A stretch of DNA of 41,455 nt. Origin: Alphaproteobacteria bacterium. Lineage in GTDB: Bacteria; Pseudomonadota; Alphaproteobacteria; CALKHQ01. Position 1 is the stretch's first letter. Each line of letters begins with the position of its first letter. The position numbers were made by a program, and so were the translations under genes. Below the pieces are notes generated by a model. It had not been told where the DNA came from and did no database searches. It was given only the letters and a program-made list of their open reading frames with translations. Below, piece after piece: positions 33,526-41,455 of the stretch. The stretch is taken from the NCBI GenBank assembly GCA_041396705.1, contig JAWKYB010000028.1:1-41455 (forward strand). The letters are read 5' to 3'.

Positions 33526-34977
33526 TCAGACCCCGCCCATGCACAGGTATTTGATCTCGACGAACTCATCGATGCCGTATTTGGAGCCTTCGCGGCCGAG
33601 CCCGGACTCCTTGTAGCCGCCGAACGGCGCGATCTCGGTCGAGATCACCCCGGCGTTGCAACCGACCAGGCCATACTCCAGCGCCTCGCCGACCCGCCAG
33701 GCCCGGCCGATGTCGCGGGTGAAGTAGTAGGCGGCGAGCCCGAACTCGGTGTCGTTGGCCATGCGGACCGCCTCGTCCTCGGTCTGGAAGCGATAGACCG
33801 GGGCGACCGGGCCGAAGGTTTCCTCGTTGGTCACCTTCATCGCCGTGGTGACGTCGGCCAGCACCGTCGGCTCGAAGAAGCTGCCGCCGCGGGCGTGACG
33901 GCTGCCGCCGGTCAGCACGCGGCCGCCGTGCGAAACCGCGTCGGCGATGTGCTCCTCGACCTTCTCGACCGCGGCCATGTCAATCAGCGGGCCCTGGGTG
34001 ACGCCCTCCTCGAAGCCGTCGCCGACCTTCAGCTTACCGACCGCCTCCGACAGCCTGGCGACGAAGGCGTCGTAGATGCCGCTCTGGGCCAGGATGCGGT
34101 TGGCGCAGACGCAGGTCTGGCCGGTGTTCCTGAACTTCGACTGGATCGCCCCCTCGACCGCCGCATCGAGGTCGGCGTCGTCGAAGACGATGAACGGCGC
34201 GTTGCCGCCCAGTTCCATCGACACCTTCTTCACCGTGCCGGCGCACTGCTCCAGCAGCACCTTGCCGACCGCCGTCGAGCCGGTGAACGACAGCTTGCGC
34301 ACGATCGGGTTGCCGGTCAGCTCGCCGCCCACTTCGGCGGAGCCGCCGGTGACGATGTTGATCACGCCGGCCGGCACGCCGGCGCGCTCGGCCAGCGCGG
34401 CCAGCGCAAGCGCGCAATAGGGCGTGGCCGAGGCCGGTTTGACCACCACGGTGCAACCGGCGGCCAGCGCAGGGGCGCACTTGCGGGTGATCATCGCGAT
34501 CGGGAAGTTCCAGGGCGTGATCGCGGCGACCACGCCGACCGGCTCCTTCAGCACCAGGATGCGCCGGTCGCGGGCGTAGGTCGGGATCGTGTCGCCGTAG
34601 ACGCGCTTCGCCTCCTCGGCGAACCACTCGACGAACGAGGCGCCATAGGTCACCTCGCCGCGGGATTCGGCCAGCGGCTTGCCCTGCTCCAGCGTCATCA
34701 TCCGCGCGAGGTCGTCGGCATTGGCCAGGATCAGGTCGTTCCACTTGCGCAGGATCGCCGCCCGTTCCTTGCCGGTCCTCGCGCGCCAGGCCGGCCATGC
34801 CGCCTCGGCCGCCTCGATGGCGGTGCGGGTCTCGCCGGCGCCGAGCTTCGGCACGGTGCCGAGCACGTCGCCGGTGGACGGATTGGTCACCTGGATGGTC
34901 GCGCCCGACGGCGCGTCGATCCACTGGCCGCCGACATAGCACTGCTGGCGGAACAGGGCCGGATCGTTGAACTGCAT
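33526..34977 (-). CDS. gabD: NAD(P)-dependent succinate-semialdehyde dehydrogenase
   Basis: A 483-residue aldehyde dehydrogenase. The catalytic residues are Cys289 in NTGQTCVCANR, Glu255 in MELGGNAPFIVFDDADLD and Asn157 in TPWNFPIAMI. The neighbouring Cys291 is the partner that forms the redox-switch disulfide in E. coli GabD, which supports the SSADH assignment. SSADH converts succinate semialdehyde to succinate in GABA and related catabolism. The SDR gene ends 12 bases before its start, so they form an operon. Other C4-C5 semialdehydes are possible substrates. Confidence 0.9.
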   Translation of the reverse strand: MQFNDPALFRQQCYVGGQWIDAPSGATIQVTNPSTGDVLGTVPKLGAGETRTAIEAAEAAWPAWRARTGKERAAILRKWNDLILANADDLARMMTLEQGKPLAESRGEVTYGASFVEWFAEEAKRVYGDTIPTYARDRRILVLKEPVGVVAAITPWNFPIAMITRKCAPALAAGCTVVVKPASATPYCALALAALAERAGVPAGVINIVTGGSAEVGGELTGNPIVRKLSFTGSTAVGKVLLEQCAGTVKKVSMELGGNAPFIVFDDADLDAAVEGAIQSKFRNTGQTCVCANRILAQSGIYDAFVARLSEAVGKLKVGDGFEEGVTQGPLIDMAAVEKVEEHIADAVSHGGRVLTGGSRHARGGSFFEPTVLADVTTAMKVTNEETFGPVAPVYRFQTEDEAVRMANDTEFGLAAYYFTRDIGRAWRVGEALEYGLVGCNAGVISTEIAPFGGYKESGLGREGSKYGIDEFVEIKYLCMGGV

Positions 34978-34989
34978 GATGCGCCTCCC

Positions 34990-35769
34990 CTAGTCGCGGA
35001 TGCTGTCGACGTCGCCGTCGACGCAGAATGTCTGGCCGGAAATGTGGCGGCCGGCGTCGGAGCAGGCGAACAGCGCGGTGTTGGCGATGTCCTGCGCCGT
35101 GACCATCACCTTCAGCGAGGCCATGCCGACATATTTGTCCCGCATCGCCGCGAAGGACAGCCCGCGCTGCTCGGCCTTGGCGCCGATCACCCGGTCGATG
35201 CGCGGGCCGGCCACCACGCCGGGCAGGATCGCGTTGACCCGGATGTTGTGCGGGCCGAGCTCGATCGACAGGCTCTTGGTGAAGCCGACCACGGCCCATT
35301 TCGACGCGGCATAGGGCGTGCGCAGCGGATAGCCGAGCCGGCCGGCCAGCGACGACAGATTGACGATCGACCCGCCGCCGGCCGCCTTCAGCAGCGGTAC
35401 GGCGCGGCGGGCGCAAAGGAACTGGCCGTCGATGTTCACCGCCATGCAGCGGCGCCAGTCTTCCGGCGCGATCTCCTCGACCGGCTTGGTCGGGCCGGCG
35501 ATGCTGGCGTTGTTGACCAGGATGTCGAGGCCGCCGAGCGCGTCCGCAGCCGCCGCGAACAGCGCGTCGACATCGTCCGGCTCGCTGACGTCGCAGCGCA
35601 CCGCGCCGGCCAGGCTGAGCGCGGCCACTGTCTGCTGCATCGCATCGGTGTCGACGTCGCAGACGAACACGTCGGCCCCGGCCGCCTGGAACGTCTCGGC
35701 GATCACCCGGCCGATACCGCTGCCTGCCGCCGTGACCAGCACCCGCGCACCGTCCAGTCGCAGCTCCAT
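34990..35769 (-). CDS. SDR-family oxidoreductase
   Basis: A 259-residue classical short-chain dehydrogenase. Cofactor loop TAAGSGIG (13-20), an aspartate-containing second strand (CDVDTDA, favouring NAD), NNAS (86-89) and catalytic Ser140, Tyr153 and Lys157 (NLSSLAGRL, TPYAASKWAVVG). VNAILPGVVAGPRIDRVI and QTFCVDGDVDSIRD complete the fold. With the SSADH downstream it may form a hydroxyacid or alcohol to semialdehyde to acid sequence, but the substrate is unknown. 57 bases separate it from rlmB upstream. Confidence 0.9.
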   Translation of the reverse strand: MELRLDGARVLVTAAGSGIGRVIAETFQAAGADVFVCDVDTDAMQQTVAALSLAGAVRCDVSEPDDVDALFAAAADALGGLDILVNNASIAGPTKPVEEIAPEDWRRCMAVNIDGQFLCARRAVPLLKAAGGGSIVNLSSLAGRLGYPLRTPYAASKWAVVGFTKSLSIELGPHNIRVNAILPGVVAGPRIDRVIGAKAEQRGLSFAAMRDKYVGMASLKVMVTAQDIANTALFACSDAGRHISGQTFCVDGDVDSIRD

Positions 35770-35826
35770 CTCGCTTCCCTCATGCTTCGGCGGCCGGGCG
35801 GCCCGACCGCGCGTTCCCGCCGGGTG

Positions 35827-36684
35827 TTACGGCCGGCGGCGCGCCAGTTCGTAGAGGCAGATCGCCGCGGCGTTGGATACGTTGAGGTCCGCCAAACGGG
35901 GGCCGGTCGGCAGCCGCGCGACATGGTCGCAGCGTTCCTGCGTCAGCCGGCGCATGCCCTTGCCCTCCGACCCCATCACCAGGCACACCGGGCCGTCCAG
36001 CTCGATCTGATCCAACCGTTCCGGCGCGGCGCTGTCCAGGCCGACCACGGTGTGGCCGGCGTCGGCGAGCTCGCCGATCGCACGGGCCAGGTTGGTCACC
36101 GAAACCAGCGGCACCAGCTCTAGCGCGCCGCTGGCCGCCTTGGCCAGCGTGCCGTGCGCTGGCGGCGCGTGCCGCGACTGCACCACCACCGCACGGGCGC
36201 CGAAGGCCGCGGCCGACCGCAGGATGGCACCCACGTTCTGCGGGTCGGTGACCTGGTCCAGCACCACGACCACCGCGTCGCGCAGCGGCTCCACGCACAG
36301 CGCCGACAGCGCCGTCGGCGGCAGCGGGTCGACCAGCATGGCCGTGCCCTGGTGGACCACGTTCGGCGGCAGCACCGCCTCCAGCGCCGGACGGTCGACC
36401 GGCTCCGGCGTCACCTGGCGCTTGCGGGCCAGCGCGACGACGCCGTCGTCGACCGGAGGGCGCACCAGCAGCCGGCGGATGCGCCGCACCTCGTTGCCCA
36501 GCGCCGCTTTGACCGCGTGCAGGCCGTAGAGCCAGACCGCATCGTCGCTGGTGAACGGCTCGCCGCGCGCCGGCAGCGGCGCCACTGTGGCCTTCGGCAC
36601 CGGGCGCTCGCGCCGCGGCTTGGCCGGCCCATGGTTGCGGGTCTTGCCGGGGCGGGTTCCCTTCGTGTCCTTGCGTCGCGCCAT
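35827..36684 (-). CDS. rlmB: 23S rRNA (guanosine-2'-O-)-methyltransferase RlmB (SpoU family)
   Basis: A 285-residue methyltransferase that modifies G2251 of 23S rRNA in the known enzyme. The trefoil-knot motifs are QNVGAILRSAAAFGA, CLVMGSEGKGMRRLTQERCD and LNVSNAAAICLYELARR. The N-terminal substrate-binding domain begins AVWLYGLHAVKAALGN, preceded by about 45 Lys/Arg/Pro-rich residues that are probably disordered and bind RNA. It is divergent from the tRNA-tuf operon. TrmH relatives are possible but the N-terminal domain favours RlmB. Confidence 0.92.
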   Translation of the reverse strand: MARRKDTKGTRPGKTRNHGPAKPRRERPVPKATVAPLPARGEPFTSDDAVWLYGLHAVKAALGNEVRRIRRLLVRPPVDDGVVALARKRQVTPEPVDRPALEAVLPPNVVHQGTAMLVDPLPPTALSALCVEPLRDAVVVVLDQVTDPQNVGAILRSAAAFGARAVVVQSRHAPPAHGTLAKAASGALELVPLVSVTNLARAIGELADAGHTVVGLDSAAPERLDQIELDGPVCLVMGSEGKGMRRLTQERCDHVARLPTGPRLADLNVSNAAAICLYELARRRP

Positions 36685-36767
36685 GGCGGATGCATATATC
36701 AGGCCTCGCGGTCAAACAAACGCTCATCGCGGGCGCCGCGCCCGCCGCGCGGCGGGCGAGTTTGTGG

Positions 36768-36796
36768 TTGACTTGCAGGGGCCTTTGCAAATAAAT
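36768..36796 (+). promoter_or_regulatory. Sigma-70 type promoter for the tRNA-Tyr/Gly-tuf operon
   Basis: TTGACT (36768-36773) and ATAAAT (36791-36796) are separated by exactly 17 bases. A GC-rich discriminator (CGCGGG) follows, as at stringently controlled tRNA and ribosomal promoters. The first tRNA begins about 72 bases after the predicted start of transcription. Confidence 0.7.
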
Positions 36797-36874
36797 CGCG
36801 GGTTCGGCGGCGGGGCACGCTCGGGCGCCGGAAAACGCGTGTTTGCGCGGACGCGGTCAGCATTGATGCACATC

Positions 36875-36959
36875 GGAGGGGTGCCCGAGTGGCTAAAGGG
36901 GACGGGCTGTAAACCCGTTGGCTATGCCTACGTTGGTTCGAATCCAACCCCCTCCACCA
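36875..36959 (+). tRNA. tRNA-Tyr (GTA)
   Basis: An 85-base class II tRNA with encoded CCA. The acceptor GGAGGGG pairs with CCCCTCC, the anticodon stem ACGGG/CCCGT frames the loop CTGTAAA (anticodon GTA), a long variable arm (TGGCTATGCCTACG) is present, and the T arm is TTGGTTCGAATCCAA. Confidence 0.96.
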
Positions 36960-37061
36960 TCATGCCATCCGTCCGGTGGGCCGGAATTCGCGGTTCGCGG
37001 ACACGCAAAACAAGGGGTTGATGTCGCCGCACGGTCGCGGGCCGGTGCGGCGATGGGGTTT

Positions 37062-37135
<74 letters not shown>

Positions 37136-37189
37136 GTATGGACCGGATGGCCAACCACGCGCAGCGACGATCGGGGATGAACGCGAGAC

Positions 37190-38380
<1,191 letters not shown>

Positions 38381-38406
38381 GCGCGGCGTCGCAGGAAGCC
38401 GCGTGA

Positions 38407-38482
38407 AGGAGTGTAGCTCAATTGGTAGAGCACCGGTCTCCAAAACCGGGGGCTGGGGGTTCGAGCCCCTCCACTCCTGCCA
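38407..38482 (+). tRNA. tRNA-Trp (CCA)
   Basis: A 76-base tRNA with encoded CCA. The acceptor AGGAGTG pairs with CACTCCT, the discriminator is G, the D arm has AGCTCAATTGGTAGAGC, the anticodon stem CCGGT/ACCGG frames CTCCAAA (anticodon CCA), and the T arm is GGGGTTCGAGCCCC. It sits between tuf and secE as in most proteobacteria. Confidence 0.97.
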
Positions 38483-38550
38483 CATTCGGCGCGTGACGGC
38501 GCGCCGCGACTGAAACCGGGCCGGAAGAGCCCGAGGACGCTTAAGGGATC

Positions 38551-38748
38551 ATGGCGAAGATCAATCCGGCCAAGTTCGTGCGCGAGGTGCGCCAGGAAGC
38601 TTCCAAGGTGACCTGGCCCACCCGGAAGGAGACGACGGTGTCGACGATGATGGTGATCATCATGGTCGTGCTCGCCGCGCTGTTCTTCTTCCTGGTCGAC
38701 CACCTGCTCGGCTTCGGCGTGCGCCAGATCCTGTCGCTGGGGAGCTAG
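38551..38748 (+). CDS. secE: Preprotein translocase subunit SecE
   Basis: The 65-residue essential clamp subunit of the SecYEG channel. It is the short single-helix form: the amphipathic FVREVRQEASKVTWPTRKET segment is followed by one transmembrane helix (about residues 31-52) and a short tail. nusG starts four bases after its stop, so the pair is coupled. Confidence 0.97.
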   Translation: MAKINPAKFVREVRQEASKVTWPTRKETTVSTMMVIIMVVLAALFFFLVDHLLGFGVRQILSLGS

Positions 38749-38752
38749 GCGG

Positions 38753-39283
38753 ATGGCCCATCACTGGTATGTGCTGCACGTCTACTCCGGCTTCGAGCAG
38801 AAGGTGGCGCAGTCGATCCGCGAGCAGGCCCAGCAGAAGGGGCTGGAGGAGGACATCGTCGAGGTCTCGGTGCCGACCGAGGAGGTGGTGGAGATGCGCC
38901 GCGGCCGCAAGGTCAGCTCCGAGCGCAAGTTCTTCCCCGGCTACGTGCTGATCAAGATGCAGCTGTCGGACGAGGCCTGGCACCTGGTCAAGAACACGCC
39001 GAAGGTGACCGGCTTCCTCGGCGCGGGCAGCCGCCCGGTCCCGATCAGCGAGGCCGAGGCAGCGCGCATCCTGCGCCAGGTGCAGGAGGGCGTCGAGCGG
39101 CCGAAGCCCTCGATCACCTTCGAGGTGGGCGAGCAGGTCCGGGTCAGCGACGGCCCGTTCACGTCGTTCAACGGCATGGTCGAGGAGGTCGACGTCGAGC
39201 GCGCGCGCCTCAAGGTCGCCGTTTCGATTTTCGGCCGGTCGACGCCGGTCGAACTGGAATATTCGCAGGTCGAGAAGCTCTAG
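38753..39283 (+). CDS. nusG: Transcription termination/antitermination factor NusG
   Basis: A 176-residue factor that binds RNA polymerase and links it to Rho and the ribosome. The NGN domain (HWYVLHVYSGFEQKVAQSIR ... RKFFPGYVLIKM) fills residues 2-105, and the KOW domain (VGEQVRVSDGPFTSFNGMVE) the C-terminal 55. It is a normal length with no insertion. rplK follows after a 113-base spacer in which I see no clear promoter. Confidence 0.97.
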   Translation: MAHHWYVLHVYSGFEQKVAQSIREQAQQKGLEEDIVEVSVPTEEVVEMRRGRKVSSERKFFPGYVLIKMQLSDEAWHLVKNTPKVTGFLGAGSRPVPISEAEAARILRQVQEGVERPKPSITFEVGEQVRVSDGPFTSFNGMVEEVDVERARLKVAVSIFGRSTPVELEYSQVEKL

Positions 39284-39396
39284 GCTTCGGCCTGCGGACT
39301 CAGGCGGAAGGTGGTGCCGAAGGCCCGGCGCCGCCGCACCGCCGCCCTCGAGCGGGACGGAATGGTCCGTGCCGCGGCATCGGAGGATAAGGGGCA

Positions 39397-39831
39397 ATGG
39401 CGAAGAAGATTGTCGGCTACATAAAGCTGACGATACCGGCGCAGCAGGCGACGCCTGCACCGCCGGTGGGGCCGGCGCTGGGCCAGCGCGGTCTCAACAT
39501 CCAGGAGTTCGTCAAGGCGTTCAACGCGGCGACGCAGAAGCTGGAAGCCGGGATGCCGATCCCGTGCGTGATCACCGCCTACGGTGACCGCAGTTTCAGC
39601 TTCATCACCAAGACGCCGCCGGCCAGCCACTTCCTGAAGAAGGCGGCCGGCCTGCCGAAGGGCGGGCAGACGCCGGGCCGCGGCGGCCCGGTCGGCAAGG
39701 TGACCATGGCGCAGGTGCGCGAGATCGCGCAGACCAAGATGGTCGACCTCAATGCCAACGATATCGACGCGGCGACCAAGATCATCATGGGCTCGGCGCG
39801 TTCGATGGGCCTCGAAGTGGTGGAGGGCTGA
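39397..39831 (+). CDS. rplK: 50S ribosomal protein L11
   Basis: A 144-residue protein of the GTPase-associated centre. The N-terminal domain has LTIPAQQATPAPPVGPALGQ (the proline pair seen in all L11) and the C-terminal RNA-binding domain ends MGSARSMGLEVVEG. The ribosome site is GGATAAGGGG. It is two bases before rplA, so both are co-translated; in relatives L1 represses this pair. Confidence 0.98.
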   Translation: MAKKIVGYIKLTIPAQQATPAPPVGPALGQRGLNIQEFVKAFNAATQKLEAGMPIPCVITAYGDRSFSFITKTPPASHFLKKAAGLPKGGQTPGRGGPVGKVTMAQVREIAQTKMVDLNANDIDAATKIIMGSARSMGLEVVEG

Positions 39832-39833
39832 CC

Positions 39834-40553
39834 ATGGCGAAGCTGGGTAAGCGCCTGGCCAAGGCCCGCAGCGGGCTGGACCGGACGAAGCACTACGACC
39901 TCGACGCGGCGGTGGCGGCGATCAAGGAGCGGGCCACGGCCAAGTTCGACGAGACGGTGGAGATCGCGCTCAACCTGGGCGTCGACACCCGTCATGCCGA
40001 CCAGACCGTGCGCGGCGCGGTCGTGCTGCCGAACGGCACCGGCAAGTCGCTGCGCGTGGCGGTGTTCGCGCGCGGCGCCAAGGCGGACGAGGCGAAGAAG
40101 GCCGGGGCCGACCTGGTCGGCGCCGAGGACCTGGCCGAGGCGGTGCAGGGCGGCGAGATCGCGTTCGACCGGGTGATCGCCACACCGGACATGATGCCGG
40201 TGGTCGGCCGGCTGGGTAAGATTCTCGGCCCGCGCGGCCTGATGCCGAACCCGAAGCTGGGCACCGTGACCGCCGACGTGACCGAGGCGGTGAACGCGGC
40301 CAAGGGCGGGCAGGTGCAGTTCCGCGCCGAGAAGGCGGGCATCGTCCATGCCGGCATCGGCAAGGCGAGCTTCAGCGCCGCGCAGCTGGCGGAGAATGCG
40401 CGCGCCTTCATCGCCGCGATCAACCGGGCCAAGCCGTCCGGCGCCAAGGGGCAGTACCTGAAGGCGGTGGCGATCAGCTCGACCATGGGGCCGAGCGTGA
40501 AGCTGGATCTGACCGGGCTGTCCGGCACCGGCGCCGAGGCGGCGGCCGAGTGA
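39834..40553 (+). CDS. rplA: 50S ribosomal protein L1
   Basis: A 239-residue L1-stalk protein and, in relatives, translational repressor of the rplKA mRNA. The sequence is typical: AKLGKRLAKARSGLDRTKHY at the start, MMPVVGRLGKILGPRGLMPN in the middle and STMGPSVKLDLTGLSG near the end. It is followed by a 335-base untranslated spacer before rplJ. Confidence 0.98.
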   Translation: MAKLGKRLAKARSGLDRTKHYDLDAAVAAIKERATAKFDETVEIALNLGVDTRHADQTVRGAVVLPNGTGKSLRVAVFARGAKADEAKKAGADLVGAEDLAEAVQGGEIAFDRVIATPDMMPVVGRLGKILGPRGLMPNPKLGTVTADVTEAVNAAKGGQVQFRAEKAGIVHAGIGKASFSAAQLAENARAFIAAINRAKPSGAKGQYLKAVAISSTMGPSVKLDLTGLSGTGAEAAAE

Positions 40554-40888
40554 GTTCCGTGCCCGGCCTGCGCCTGCCGCACGCCGGGCCATTCCGATAC
40601 CGCCGCCTTCGGGCGGCGGGGCAGGGGCGGGCCGGCTAGCGCGGCACGCCCCGACCTGTCCGAGAGTGCGGGCGCCCCGACGGCGACGGCGCGAGCGCCG
40701 GAACCAGGGGCTCAAAAGCCGCCCGCATGAGACAGAGCCGAACCCGATCCTGCACGGCGCGACGCGCCGCATAGGGCCGGGATCGTTGTTCTGGGACAGG
40801 GCGAACCGGGCCCGGCAACCGCCAGGCCCATCTGCAACCGACCGGATGCCGGCCTGCCGGCGCCCCGGTCACACTGCGGAGACGGACC
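40554..40888 (+). promoter_or_regulatory. rplJ leader region with nested hairpins
   Basis: A 335-base spacer without a convincing gene. It begins with a strong hairpin, CCGCCGCC-TTCG-GGCGGCGG (40600-40619), without a U-tract, which may protect or partly end the rplKA message. Further on, CGATCC (40745-40750) pairs with GGATCG (40780-40785) around an inner stem CGGCGC/GCGCCG (40755-40769). The position, length and following purine-rich segment (GGGACAGGGCGAACC) fit the autoregulatory L10 leader that binds L10-L7/L12. The assignment is by position and structure, not by a covariance search. Confidence 0.5.
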
Positions 40889-41431
40889 TTGGACCGTGGA
40901 CGTAAGACAGCGCAGGTGGACGAGCTTCGCGGCACGTTCGCCAATGCTGGCGCAGTGATCGTTGCCCACTATTCCGGCCTGACGGTCGCGGATATGGGCA
41001 ATCTGCGCCACGAAATGCGCGCGGTCGGCGCCAGCTTCAAGGTGACCAAGAACAGTCTCGCACGCATCGCCCTGGACGGAACGCCTTACGCTGGCATCCA
41101 AAGCATGTTCACCGGACCGACCGGCATTGCCTTCGCCGCCGACCCGGTGGCGGCCGCAAAGGCCGTGGTCGCCTACGCCAACAAGAACGACAAGTTCAAG
41201 ATCATTGGCGGCGGCCTCGGTGCGATGCAGATGGATGTCGATGGCGTCAAGGCGTTGGCGAAGATGCCGCCCATCGAGGAGCTGCGTGGAAGACTGCTCG
41301 GGGTCATCGTTGCACCGGCAACGCAGCTGGTCCGCATTCTGCCGGCTCCGGCCACCAACGTGGTCGGCGTGCTGAATGCGGGTGCAGCCAAGCTGGTGCG
41401 CGTCCTGCAAGCCTATGGCGCGCAGGCGTGA
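40889..41431 (+). CDS. rplJ: 50S ribosomal protein L10
   Basis: A 180-residue stalk-base protein that carries L7/L12. It starts at TTG 40889 behind GGAG; the start fits the alphaproteobacterial N-terminus (MDRGRKTAQVDELRGTFANA), and no ATG is available before the conserved core. VIVAHYSGLTVADMGNLRHE, FKVTKNSLARIAL and the L12-binding helix KLVRVLQAYGAQA are present. rplL is expected directly after the window. The rare TTG start and the long structured leader both suggest translational control. Confidence 0.96.
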   Translation: MDRGRKTAQVDELRGTFANAGAVIVAHYSGLTVADMGNLRHEMRAVGASFKVTKNSLARIALDGTPYAGIQSMFTGPTGIAFAADPVAAAKAVVAYANKNDKFKIIGGGLGAMQMDVDGVKALAKMPPIEELRGRLLGVIVAPATQLVRILPAPATNVVGVLNAGAAKLVRVLQAYGAQA

Positions 41432-41455
41432 AGCGAACGCAAGACCCGGGCACTG

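Noticed and set aside
32104..36123. A plus-strand open frame of over 1300 codons
   Set aside because: It runs antisense to the ABC ATPase, SnoaL-like, SSADH, SDR and rlmB genes, all of which have clear family motifs. Its Arg/Gly/Asp-rich composition is typical of antisense frames in GC-rich DNA.
40600..40619. Intrinsic terminator after rplA
   Set aside because: The hairpin is strong but no U-tract follows, and the downstream rplJ gene is normally read from the same region.

Overview
The window is a gene-dense, very GC-rich stretch of chromosome, most likely from an alphaproteobacterium of Rhodospirillales-like type. The evidence is the block rlmB / tRNA-Tyr / tRNA-Gly / tuf / tRNA-Trp / secE / nusG / rplK / rplA / rplJ, an alphaproteobacterial-type infA, LivM, SSADH and IorAB-like proteins, and intergenic palindromes of the kind common in that class. 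I cannot name a genus. Short AT-rich islands (about 1690-1730, 17440-17510, 23235-23270 and 26050-26225) stand out as control regions.

Layout. 1-2950: a secreted dienelactone-hydrolase-like protein, a secreted Asp/Gly/His-rich tandem-repeat protein, and a divergent ECF sigma / anti-sigma pair whose sigma frame is broken. 2966-8725: patatin phospholipase, an orphan LivM permease, a GAF-histidine kinase, a secreted LCCL-like protein, and an overlapping class II aldolase / PqiA-like pair. 8888-11375: an archaeal/eukaryote-type prolyl-tRNA synthetase and a RAYT (REP-associated tyrosine transposase) flanked by its repeats. 11416-19284: an accessory stretch of single genes rich in exported proteins of unknown role (caspase-like fold candidate, two lipoproteins, two secreted proteins, a trypsin-like protease), mixed with a TauD-like dioxygenase, an ABM-like small protein, an SDR and infA. 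19498-24399: methylthioribose-kinase-like gene, BtpA-family TIM barrel and FGGY sugar kinase, then a ParDE toxin-antitoxin pair and a YjlB-like cupin. 24515-30332: glutathione reductase, a periplasmic-type molybdenum hydroxylase (2Fe-2S plus Mo subunit), a strong terminator, and a convergent triheme cytochrome c. 30437-35769: an ABC-2 type transporter, a SnoaL-like secreted protein, and an SSADH/SDR pair. 35827-41431: rlmB, then the divergent tRNA/tuf/secE-nusG/ribosomal-protein cluster, ending just before the expected rplL.

How genes may work together. The best candidate for an undescribed pathway is mtnK-like / btpA-like / FGGY kinase: the first two overlap by four bases, the third follows on the same strand, and the set looks like salvage of an unusual pentose or nucleoside-derived sugar with two different kinase folds. 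The Mo hydroxylase and the triheme cytochrome c probably form one aldehyde or N-heterocycle oxidising chain at the periplasmic face. Other points for a second look are the broken sigma factor beside an intact anti-sigma factor, the three helically phased 10-bp repeats before parDE, and a secreted His/Cys protein resembling clan CD peptidases. No phage, plasmid, CRISPR or rRNA signal was seen.
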